A stretch of DNA of 64,000 nucleotides from NCBI RefSeq assembly GCF_024758725.1, contig NZ_CP096972.1:2276001-2340000 (forward strand), in the 5' to 3' direction. Below the pieces are notes generated by a model. The model saw only the letters and a program-made list of their open reading frames with translations, had not been told where the DNA came from and searched no databases. Source of the DNA: Sphingomonas sp. SUN039. Its GTDB lineage: Bacteria; Pseudomonadota; Alphaproteobacteria; Sphingomonadales; Sphingomonadaceae. A program made the translations under genes and the position numbers. Below, in pieces: positions 9,103 through 17,400 of the stretch; position 1 is the first letter of the stretch, and every line of letters starts with the position of its first letter.

Positions 9103-10028
9103 AGACCTTGGTCTGGGTCGAATATGATGCCGGGGGCATCAAGGACGCCACGCTGAGCGCGGTCACCGCCGCGTCGCAACTGGGTGAAGTCCATCTGGTC
9201 GTGGCGGGCAAAGGCGTCGCCGACGTCGGTGCCGATGCCGCGAAGATCGCAGGCGTCGGTAAGGTCCATGTCGCCGACGATGCCGCGTTCGACCACGCGC
9301 TCGCCGAAAACGTAGCACCGCTCATCGTCGAACTAATGGGCCATCACGACGCGTTCGTCGCGCCCGCCACTGCCAATGGCAAGAACATCGCCCCGCGCGT
9401 CGCGGCGTTGCTCGATGTAATGCAGATCAGCGAGATCCTGTCGGTAGAAAGCGCTGACACCTTCACGCGCCCGACCTATGCCGGCAACGCCATCGCGACC
9501 GTCCAGTCGAGCGATGCGAAGAAGGTCATTACCGTACGCGGCACCTCGTTTGCCAAGGCCGAGCGTAGCGGCGGCAGCGGCACAGTCGAGGCGGTCGCGT
9601 CGACCGGCGACAAGGGAATGTCGTCGTTCGTCAGCGCGGAATTGTCGAAATCCGACCGCCCCGAACTCGCGAGCGCCAAGATCATCGTCTCGGGCGGCCG
9701 CGCGTTGCAGAACAGCGAGAACTTTCACGCGATCATCGAACCGCTCGCCGACAAGCTGGGCGCGGGCGTCGGCGCAAGCCGCGCGGCGGTCGATGCGGGC
9801 TATGTTCCTAACGACTATCAGGTCGGCCAGACCGGCAAGATCGTGGCCCCCGAAGTGTACATCGCCGTCGGCATCTCGGGCGCGATCCAGCACCTCGCGG
9901 GGATGAAGGATTCGAAGACGATCATCGCGATCAACAAGGATGAGGACGCCCCGATCTTCCAGGTGGCGGACATTGGTCTGGTTGGGGATTTGTTCAAGGT
10001 GGTGCCGGAGTTGACCGAGAAACTGTAG
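9099..10028 (+). CDS. etfA: electron transfer flavoprotein alpha subunit EtfA
   Basis: A 309-residue FAD-binding subunit. The C-terminal FAD domain is clear: [20 protein letters not shown], then [20 protein letters not shown] and [20 protein letters not shown], the canonical FAD-binding run. The N-terminal half is the ETF alpha/beta Rossmann-like domain. Start ATG lies in the stop codon of etfB, so translation is coupled and 1:1 stoichiometry is expected. The stop is followed by a short T-run without a preceding hairpin, so no terminator is evident and DUF5654 23 nt downstream may be co-transcribed. Confidence 0.96.
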   Translation: MKTLVWVEYDAGGIKDATLSAVTAASQLGEVHLVVAGKGVADVGADAAKIAGVGKVHVADDAAFDHALAENVAPLIVELMGHHDAFVAPATANGKNIAPRVAALLDVMQISEILSVESADTFTRPTYAGNAIATVQSSDAKKVITVRGTSFAKAERSGGSGTVEAVASTGDKGMSSFVSAELSKSDRPELASAKIIVSGGRALQNSENFHAIIEPLADKLGAGVGASRAAVDAGYVPNDYQVGQTGKIVAPEVYIAVGISGAIQHLAGMKDSKTIIAINKDEDAPIFQVADIGLVGDLFKVVPELTEKL

Positions 10029-10051
10029 ATTTTTTACTGAAGGGCGTTGCC

Positions 10052-10306
10052 ATGAAAGACCCGCGTGCATTCGTGCAGACCATGATCGCGTTGGCCTCAG
10101 CGTCGCTCGGGCTGGTAGCGGCGTTGGCGTGGAACGAGGCGATCAAGGCAACGCTCGCCAAGCTTGGCCTCGGCGACGATCTTGCCGGGCTTTATGCCTA
10201 TGCCATTGTCGCGACGCTTGTTGCCATTATCGTGCTGTCGTTGCTCGGACGGCTGGCAAGCAAGCTCGGCGGCGAGGCTGCGTTCGAACGCGAAGCCGAG
10301 GGCTGA
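10052..10306 (+). CDS. DUF5654-like small two-helix membrane protein
   Basis: An 84-residue protein with two hydrophobic helices (about residues 9-27 and 45-66). The first helix ends in LAWNEAIKATL, the motif I associate with the DUF5654 family of small membrane proteins; the tail is charged (ASKLGGEAAFEREAEG). A good Shine-Dalgarno (GAAGGG) precedes the ATG. The function of the family is not known. Its last codons lie inside the palindrome at 10296-10326, shared with the end of the convergent ung gene. Confidence 0.72.
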   Translation: MKDPRAFVQTMIALASASLGLVAALAWNEAIKATLAKLGLGDDLAGLYAYAIVATLVAIIVLSLLGRLASKLGGEAAFEREAEG

Positions 10307-10326
10307 TCGGGCCGATCAGCCCTCGG
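10296..10326. terminator. palindrome spanning two convergent gene ends
   Basis: Two perfectly complementary 15-nt arms (10296-10310 and 10312-10326) flank a single G; as RNA this folds into a ~13-bp GC-rich stem with a short loop in either direction. It covers the last codons and stops of both DUF5654 and ung. There is no T-tract, so it may be a bidirectional transcript-end stabiliser or a Rho-associated terminator rather than a classic intrinsic one. Confidence 0.6.
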
Positions 10327-11014
10327 GCAACGCCCAGTCGATTGCTGCCATCCCCCGGCTTTCCAGGAACGCATTCGCCTGCGAGAAGTGCCGACACCCA
10401 AAGAACCCGCCGTGCGCGGACAGCGGCGAGGGGTGGACCGATTTGAGCACAAGATGCCGCCCGCCGCGTTCGATGCTGTCGACGAACGACGCCTTTTTCT
10501 GCGCGTAGCTACCCCAGAGCAGGAACACGACCGGCTCGGGCTTGGCGGCGACATGGCGGATGACCGCGTCTGTGAACTTCTCCCATCCTCGCCCTTGGTG
10601 CGACGCGGCCTTGCTCATCTCGACGGTCAGCACGCTGTTGAGCAGCAACACCCCCTGCTGCGCCCAGTTTTCGAGATGGCCGTGGCGCGGGCGGGCAATG
10701 CCCAAATCGCTTTCGAGTTCCTTGAATATATTGACCAGCGACGGCGGTGGCGGGACGTCGGGGCGCACAGAGAAACACAGCCCGTGCGCCTGCCCCGGCC
10801 CGTGATAAGGATCCTGCCCGAGGATGACGACGCGAACCTTGTCCGGCGGCGTCAGGTCGAGCGCGCGAAACCACTCGTCGCCACGGGGGAAGATGCGCTT
10901 GCCTGCGGCTTTTTCGGCGACAAGGAAGGTCTTGAGCGCGGCCATGTACGGATCGTCGAACTCGGTCCGTAGCGCCGCCAGCCAATCGGGGTGGAGTTTG
11001 ATCGCTCCGCTCAC
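10316..11014 (-). CDS. ung: uracil-DNA glycosylase
   Basis: A 232-residue family 1 uracil-DNA glycosylase. The catalytic water-activating loop [18 protein letters not shown], the uracil-binding [11 protein letters not shown] (Asn), and the minor-groove intercalation loop [14 protein letters not shown] are all intact, as is the [10 protein letters not shown] segment. It removes uracil from DNA to start base-excision repair. I chose the GTG at 11014 because it overlaps the nhaA stop as GTGA and gives the usual N-terminus ([11 protein letters not shown]); longer frames upstream are inside nhaA. It is the last gene of a minus-strand run A2M-pbpC-nhaA-ung. Confidence 0.95.
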   Translation of the reverse strand: MSGAIKLHPDWLAALRTEFDDPYMAALKTFLVAEKAAGKRIFPRGDEWFRALDLTPPDKVRVVILGQDPYHGPGQAHGLCFSVRPDVPPPPSLVNIFKELESDLGIARPRHGHLENWAQQGVLLLNSVLTVEMSKAASHQGRGWEKFTDAVIRHVAAKPEPVVFLLWGSYAQKKASFVDSIERGGRHLVLKSVHPSPLSAHGGFFGCRHFSQANAFLESRGMAAIDWALPEG

Positions 11015-12207
11015 TGCGCGCGCCCCGCAAAGCGCAACACCGCCACCCCCGCCATCGCACTCAGCAGCGATCCCATTAATACGCCGATCTTGACCGCGTC
11101 GGCTTTCGGCGCTGCCGGAAACGCCAGCCCACCGATGAACAGGCTCATCGTAAAGCCGATCCCGCAGAGCAGCGCCACGCCATAGACCTGCGGCCAGCTG
11201 GCTTTCGACGGTCGGGTTGCGAGTTTGAGTATCACCGCCAGCCACACACTGCCGAACACGCCTGCCTGCTTGCCGAGGAACAGCCCGAGCGCGATCGCTA
11301 GTGGGAGTGGCGCAAATGGCGCGACATCACCGCCGAGCGCGACACCTGCATTGGCAAATCCGAACAGCGGCACGATGCCGAATGCGACCCAAGGGTGCAG
11401 GCCATGCTCCATGCGGTGCAGCGTCGAATCTTCGTCATCGGGCGCGCCGGGAGTGTTGACGATTGGGACGGCGAGCGCTGCAAGTACCCCCGCGACCGTT
11501 GCGTGAACGCCCGAGAGCAGCATGAAATACCAGAGCAGCGCGAAAGCCGCGAAATACCACAGCGGATGCTTCACGCCCGCGCGGTTCATGCCGAACATGC
11601 CACCGAGCACGAGCAGTGCCAGACCCAGTGCAGTCCAGCTCAGCGCGGCGGTGTAGAACAGCGCGATGATCGCGACGGCGCCGACATCGTCGACGATGGC
11701 GACCGTCGTCAGGAACAGCTTCAAGGAAGTCGGCGCGCGCTTGCCGAGCAGCGCGAGCAAGCCGAGCGCAAAGGCGATGTCGGTTGCCGCCGGGATCGCC
11801 CAGCCGCGCGTCAGGTCCGGCGCGCCGCCGGTCACGCCGAGATACACCAGCGCGGGCACTGCCATCCCCGCCGCTGCCGCAATGAACGGCAGACGACGGT
11901 CGGCCCAGCTCGATAGATGCCCGTCGAGGAACTCCCGTTTGATTTCGAGCCCGACGAGCAGGAAGAACACCGCCATCAGCCCGTCGTTGATCCACAGATG
12001 CACCGTCATCGGCCCGAGTTTGGGCGTCAGCACCGGCCCGGTTTCGAGATGCAGCACGTGGAAATAGGTCCACGCCAGCGGTGAATTGGCGATCAGCATC
12101 GCCAGCGCTGCAGCGCCCATCAACAGGATGCCGCCGGCTGCCTCGGACCGCAGGAACGCGCGCATGGCCGAACGCGGGCGACGGGTAATTTGGCGGAGGG
12201 TCGACAT
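11011..12207 (-). CDS. nhaA: Na+/H+ antiporter NhaA
   Basis: A 398-residue inner-membrane antiporter with about 12 membrane helices. The ion-binding aspartate pair is seen in [18 protein letters not shown], the N-terminal [19 protein letters not shown] and the [16 protein letters not shown] segment of the assembled TM4 are present, and the late-helix [16 protein letters not shown] is intact. It exchanges external protons for cytosolic sodium. Start ATG 12207 ([15 protein letters not shown]) is preferred to upstream in-frame ATGs that run into pbpC. It follows pbpC by 19 nt and overlaps ung by 4 nt. Confidence 0.95.
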   Translation of the reverse strand: MSTLRQITRRPRSAMRAFLRSEAAGGILLMGAAALAMLIANSPLAWTYFHVLHLETGPVLTPKLGPMTVHLWINDGLMAVFFLLVGLEIKREFLDGHLSSWADRRLPFIAAAAGMAVPALVYLGVTGGAPDLTRGWAIPAATDIAFALGLLALLGKRAPTSLKLFLTTVAIVDDVGAVAIIALFYTAALSWTALGLALLVLGGMFGMNRAGVKHPLWYFAAFALLWYFMLLSGVHATVAGVLAALAVPIVNTPGAPDDEDSTLHRMEHGLHPWVAFGIVPLFGFANAGVALGGDVAPFAPLPLAIALGLFLGKQAGVFGSVWLAVILKLATRPSKASWPQVYGVALLCGIGFTMSLFIGGLAFPAAPKADAVKIGVLMGSLLSAMAGVAVLRFAGRAQ

Positions 12208-12226
12208 GCTTTGTCGTAGCGTAGCG

Positions 12227-14377
12227 TCAGCGCACGGTGAAGCGAATCCGGTCGATAACCCGCCCCGACGGGTCGAGCAGGGCAAGTTGATGGCTGCCCG
12301 GTCCGGCCAGCAGCTGCGGCCGCGCATCGGCATCGCCCAGATCGCGGCGGTCGAGGATCAGCCGGTGCCCCGCGACCGCGCCGGTCACGGCTATCCCCAT
12401 GCGCTGGCGGTTGACGGGGATATCGGGGTCGAGCGCAAAGACGCTGCCGCTGACCGGATTGACGATGCGCGGGCGGCGCGCGGCGGCGGGGGCGGCAATC
12501 TGCGCTGACTGGCCGGTGCCGGTCAGGAACCAGTCGGTACGAGGCGGCTCGATAGCGCTGGCGAAGGTGACCCGGCGCTGCTCAAGGCCCGGTGGACGCG
12601 GCGGGGCGGCGCTGGTGCGGCCCCGGTTCAGCGCCACCATCACGTCCCGCCACACCGGTGCCGCGCCGCTGGTGCCCGACACCGCCTTCATGCTGTCGCC
12701 TTCGAGATTGCCGACCCACACCGCGACGGTGAAACGGTCGGTGTAGCCGACGCACCAATTGTCGCGCATCGCCTTCGACGTGCCGGTCTTCACGGCCGCC
12801 CAGAATGGCAGCCGCAGCGCGCTGTCGACGCCGAAGGTCGAGGAACGCGCCGAGGCGTCGGACAGGATGTCGGATACGATCCAGGCCGCCTGGGGAGACA
12901 ACACTTGTCTGCCCCGTCCTGCCGGCTCTGACGCACGCAGTCGGAGCGGCGCAAATTGCCCAGCATTGGCGAGGCTGCGATAGGCATTGGCCTGTTCGAG
13001 CAACGTCACTTCCGCTGACCCCAGCGCGAGCGAAAAGCCGTAATATTGCCCGTCCTCGACCAGTCCCTTGTAGCCGGTGTCCCACAGCCGGTTGCGGAAC
13101 GCCTCGACTCCGCCGACCAGCAATGTCCGCACCGCAGGCACGTTGAGCGATCCGGCCAGCGCCGTCCGCACGCTCACCGGCCCCTTGAAGCTACGGTCGT
13201 AATTCTGCGGCACGTACAGCCCCGAGGCGGTGTCGAGCTGCACCGGCGAATCGTCGAGGATCGAGGCGGGGGTCAGCCAGCCCTTTTCGATGACCTGCGC
13301 GTAGAGGAACGGCTTCAGCGTCGATCCCGCCTGCCGGTACGCGTTCGCGCCGTCGACCTGCGCGGCCGTCGAGCCGAGACCGACTCCGCCGACATAGGCA
13401 AGAACATCGCCGGTCGCGTTGTCGACCACGACGACCGCGCCGTCGCGAGCGCGACCTGACCCCAGTCCCTGCAACTGGCGGCTGAGCGCGGCTGTCGCCA
13501 CGCGCTGGATACCGGCGTCGAGCGTGGTCGTGATCCTCATCCCCGGTTTGTCGAGCAGCCGCGCGGCAAGGTGCGGGGCAAGGCCGGGATCGAGCGCGCG
13601 CGCACGTTCGGCAGATAGGGCTGTTGCGGTGGCGGTGCGAAGCGGGTCGCAGTCTGCGACATCCATTCGGCACGCGCGCGCAGCAACGCGCGCGATGGGC
13701 GCATTGGGATCGGGCAGTAGCGCCGCGATCACCCGCGCCTCGCTGCGCGTCAGGTCGGCGGGCGTCTTGCCGAACATCGCCTGTGCCGCCGCCCCGATCC
13801 CCTGCGCTTCGCCGCGAAAGCCCGCGAGGTTGAAATAGGCTTCGAGAATCTCGTCCTTCGACCAGCGCCCCTCGAGCGCCCATGCCGCGCGCATCTGGCG
13901 CAGCTTGTCGCGCCACCCGCGCGCGCCCGGTCGGGCGAGATCGGGCGACAGGAAACCCGCCACCTGCATCGAGATGGTCGACGCACCGCGCGCGCGTTCT
14001 CCCGAAAGCCGCGCCCGGATCGCGCTGCCGAGCGCCACGAAATCGACCCCGCCATGGTCGCGGAACCGTTTGTCCTCGCTGGCAACGACGGTGCCGACCA
14101 GCGCAGGCGACATGGCATCGAGCGGCACCCACGCCAGCCGCCGCGCCTTGAACGCGACGCGCTCGCTGTCGAGCAAGGTGCCGTTGCGGTCGTAAAGCCA
14201 GGCTTCGGACGGCTGCCATGCGGCGACGACGCGGGCGTAGGTCGGAAGCGGCGGCGGGAGAGTGAGGAAGAACGCAATTGCGACCAGCAAAGCGGCGACG
14301 CCGGGCACGACGCGACTCAGGCGAATCGGCCCAAATGGGTGCGTTAACTTCACAAGCTTCACCGGGTCAGGCAACAA
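12227..14377 (-). CDS. pbpC: penicillin-binding protein 1C (bifunctional glycosyltransferase/transpeptidase)
   Basis: A ~716-residue class A PBP. One N-terminal membrane anchor (VVPGVAALLVAIAFFLTL) is followed by a GT51 domain with EDKRFRDHGGVD and the GASTISMQVA motif. The transpeptidase has SxxK in AGSTLKPFLYAQV, SxN in AGSLNVPAV and KTG in KTGTSKAMRDNWCVGYT. A C-terminal BiPBP_C-type domain ends the protein. PbpC polymerises and crosslinks murein and is classically paired with alpha-2-macroglobulin, whose gene lies directly upstream. Start choice is uncertain: TTG 14377 has AGGAGAGG six nt upstream; TTG 14401 and GTG 14362 are alternatives. A promoter-like pair lies in the 84-nt gap, so it need not depend on A2M transcription. 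Confidence 0.94.
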   Translation of the reverse strand: MLPDPVKLVKLTHPFGPIRLSRVVPGVAALLVAIAFFLTLPPPLPTYARVVAAWQPSEAWLYDRNGTLLDSERVAFKARRLAWVPLDAMSPALVGTVVASEDKRFRDHGGVDFVALGSAIRARLSGERARGASTISMQVAGFLSPDLARPGARGWRDKLRQMRAAWALEGRWSKDEILEAYFNLAGFRGEAQGIGAAAQAMFGKTPADLTRSEARVIAALLPDPNAPIARVAARACRMDVADCDPLRTATATALSAERARALDPGLAPHLAARLLDKPGMRITTTLDAGIQRVATAALSRQLQGLGSGRARDGAVVVVDNATGDVLAYVGGVGLGSTAAQVDGANAYRQAGSTLKPFLYAQVIEKGWLTPASILDDSPVQLDTASGLYVPQNYDRSFKGPVSVRTALAGSLNVPAVRTLLVGGVEAFRNRLWDTGYKGLVEDGQYYGFSLALGSAEVTLLEQANAYRSLANAGQFAPLRLRASEPAGRGRQVLSPQAAWIVSDILSDASARSSTFGVDSALRLPFWAAVKTGTSKAMRDNWCVGYTDRFTVAVWVGNLEGDSMKAVSGTSGAAPVWRDVMVALNRGRTSAAPPRPPGLEQRRVTFASAIEPPRTDWFLTGTGQSAQIAAPAAARRPRIVNPVSGSVFALDPDIPVNRQRMGIAVTGAVAGHRLILDRRDLGDADARPQLLAGPGSHQLALLDPSGRVIDRIRFTVR

Positions 14378-14422
14378 TTCGGGCCTCTCCTCACCGGACA
14401 ACGATATGCGCCCAACGCGGTA

Positions 14423-14451
14423 GATTTACCTGAATTGAAGTTACGTGTCAA
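14423..14451 (-). promoter_or_regulatory. putative sigma-70 promoter of pbpC
   Basis: On the minus strand TTGACA (14451-14446) and TAAATC (14428-14423) are separated by exactly 17 nt in an AT-rich pocket between the A2M and pbpC genes. This would start transcription around 14416, ~40 nt before the preferred pbpC start. A second, weaker TTGACA overlaps the A2M stop at 14489-14484. Confidence 0.6.
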
Positions 14452-14485
14452 GTAAAATGTCCAAATAGGTTATTTCTGGCACCTG

Positions 14486-17400
14486 TCAAAGCCCCACCTC
14501 CACTCCCTTGTTCGGCAGCGCCGCGCGGACCTCAGGCGAATACATCGCCTCGACGCGCGTCGGCGGCAGCGAGAAGCGCCCGACGCCGTTCAGGCGCACG
14601 ACGTAACTCACCGTCGCCCGCCCGCGCGGCATCCAGCCGAAATAGCCGCGCCACGCATCGCGGCCGCGCTCTACATAGCTCGGCGTCGTGCCCGATCCGC
14701 CCGCCAGACTGCCGAGGATCGATGATTGTCCGCCCAGCCCGCCGACAATGCTGGCCCCCGGCGGCACCGGGTCGCTGATCACGACCCAGGTCCGGTCGGC
14801 GGTCGCATCGACGTTGATCGTGACCTTCATCACATCTCCGCGCGTCAGACGACCCTTGACCTTCTGGCTGACCATCTCGGTCGATTTCTCGATCCGGTAA
14901 CCGGCGTAGAGCGGCTGCATCAGCGGCACGGCGGCGCTGACCGACACCGTCGCCCATGGTCCCGCGCCGCCCGACTGGGCGAGCGTCAGCGGTCCCGCGA
15001 CGGCGGGCAGTCGCAACGGCGATGCATTCGCCGCCATCGGCCAGCCCTGCGTCCGGCTGACACCGCCCAAAGCGACCGTCGTCGTTCCCGTGACCGCGCT
15101 CGCCGGATAGAGCGTCGCGAACCGCCGCGCGACGACCGTGCCCCAGGCGTTGGCGGGCGTCGTGTCCCAGCTGCCGCGCTGTTGGCGCAGCGCCACCCCG
15201 ACCATCATTTTCGGTCCCTCATTATCCCAGCCGGGACGTCCGAGGATCGCACCAAGCGCTTTGAGCACCATCTCGTCATCGCTGACCATCATCCACCACG
15301 GCGCAGTTGAAGCGTCCGTCAGGTCGATCCGCGTGCCTTCATAGACCAGCCGCCGACGCAGCGTCCCCTCCGCCACACCGCGCAGCGCCGCCGCATTCTT
15401 CAGTCCCGGCGTCCGGTCGATCGCGACCAGCCAGTCGGACAGGGCACCCGTCGGCATATCGGCCGGCGCGATATCGATGGCCCCGAGCAACGCCGGACTC
15501 GACGCACCGTTGCGCGCGAGCGCGGCCAGTGCCGCAACCTTGAGCAAGCGGTTATCGACCGGCCCATAGCTGTCCGCCTTCAGCCGCCCCTCGATTACCG
15601 CCTTGAGCGCCTCGACCGCTTTCGCCTTGCCTGCTTCGGGCATCGCGAAACCCGCTTCTGCGGTCATCGACAGCGCATAGGCCGTCAGCGCCTCCGACCC
15701 CGGCCATTCGCCTGGGAAATAGCGGATCAGGCCGTTGCTGTCCTGATAGGTCGGCAGCGCCCCCGCGAGCGCGCCCCAGGCACCCGCATCGCCGAGGACC
15801 ACCGCGCGGCTCAATTGCTGTTCGAAACAATTATACGGATAGGCCGCCATATACGCCCGCACTCCGGCAAGCGGCGGCGCGAGGCTGTCGCTGAGTTTCA
15901 CATCTACATAGCTGCCCGTCAGCGCGCCTGCAGGTGGAGCGATGGGGATATTCCCGCCGCTGCCGACCCGCGCCAGCGTCGCCGCCCACACCTCGAACGG
16001 CACGGCGGGGACGATGTCCTGCGACGCGGCGACGCGGTCGATGGCCTTGCCGTCCTCGGACTTCGCCTCGACGACCCAGTCGAGTTTCGCTAGCCCCTCA
16101 GGCGCGGTCAGGTTCCAGGTCACCGCCTGTGCGCTGCCGGGGGCGAGATCGACGGTCAGCGGCTTGCCATCGGCAATGCCGGGGTTGACCTTCACCGTGG
16201 CGGTCACGCGCATCGGCTTGTCGCTCGAATTGCGGAGCGTGAAGCTCGCACCGAAGAAGTCGCCGCTGCGGACCAGCGGCGGCAATGCGGAGAACAGCTG
16301 CAAGTCCTGGCTCGTCCGCACGCTCGCCATGCCAGTGCCGAACAGGTCGGGGCCGGAGGTCGCAATCGCGACCATCTTGAACGACGACAGCGCGTCAGAC
16401 AGCTGCACCGGAATGCGCGCATGGCCGTTGGCATCGAGCGTGACGCGGCCTTTCCACATGAGGACGGGCTTGAAATCGTCACGCGTGACCGCCGTTGCAT
16501 CGCCGCCGCCGCCGCCCGCCTCGACTGCCTTCTTGCCATAGTGACGCTTGCCGACGACCTGAGTTTGGCCGGTCGAGGTCAGCACGTCGAGCGTGCGTTC
16601 ACCCATCATCGCGTCGAGCAATTTCCAGCTCTCGTTCGATTGTAGCTGCAACAGCGCCTCGTCGACGGCGGCGAACGCGATTTCGGCCGACCGCGCAGGT
16701 TTGCCGTCGGGCTGCGTCACTGCGACATCGACCTGCGCGGTCTCGCGGATCGCATATTTCGGCTTGTCGGCAACGACCTTGACGCCGAGGCTGTGCCCTT
16801 CCCAGCCGACCTGCACCTTGGCGATGCCGAGCCGGTAGCTCGGCTTGGCAAGATCGACGAGCGCAGTCGGCTCGGCCCCCTCGCGGCTGAGGAAGGGCAG
16901 GTTCCAGCGTTTGGCGAGGTCGGCCCACCAGAGAGTCCAGCCGCCGATGCGCCCGCGAACGGCCATCACCGACACATAGACATCGGGGGCGTAGCTGGCG
17001 GGCATCGGCACCGACACCACCGGATCCTTGCCCGATAGCTGGGTCACGAAACTCGACAGTACGCCCTCGCGCTCGACGGTCACCAGCGCGGTCGCGTTGC
17101 GAAACGGCATCCGCACCTGGAACTTGGCGGTCTCGCCCGATTTATACGCCTTGTTCTCCGCGATCAGGTCCATGCGGTCGCCATTGTCGCCGCCGAACCA
17201 CCAGTCGTCCTCGCCCGCGAGCCACACCGTGCGGACCGCGCGGGCAACATTGCCGTCGGCATCGGTGGTGGTCGCCACCGCCACGACTTCGCCCGAGACG
17301 CCGGGGTCGAGCTTGCAGTTGGCCAGCCCCTTGTCGTCGGTCGTCGCCGAACAGCTCGCGCCGATCTTCGTCACCTTCGACTGGTTGTCATAGGCATAGA

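Noticed and set aside
10029-10051. Intrinsic terminator after etfA
   Set aside because: There is a short T-run but no preceding GC stem.
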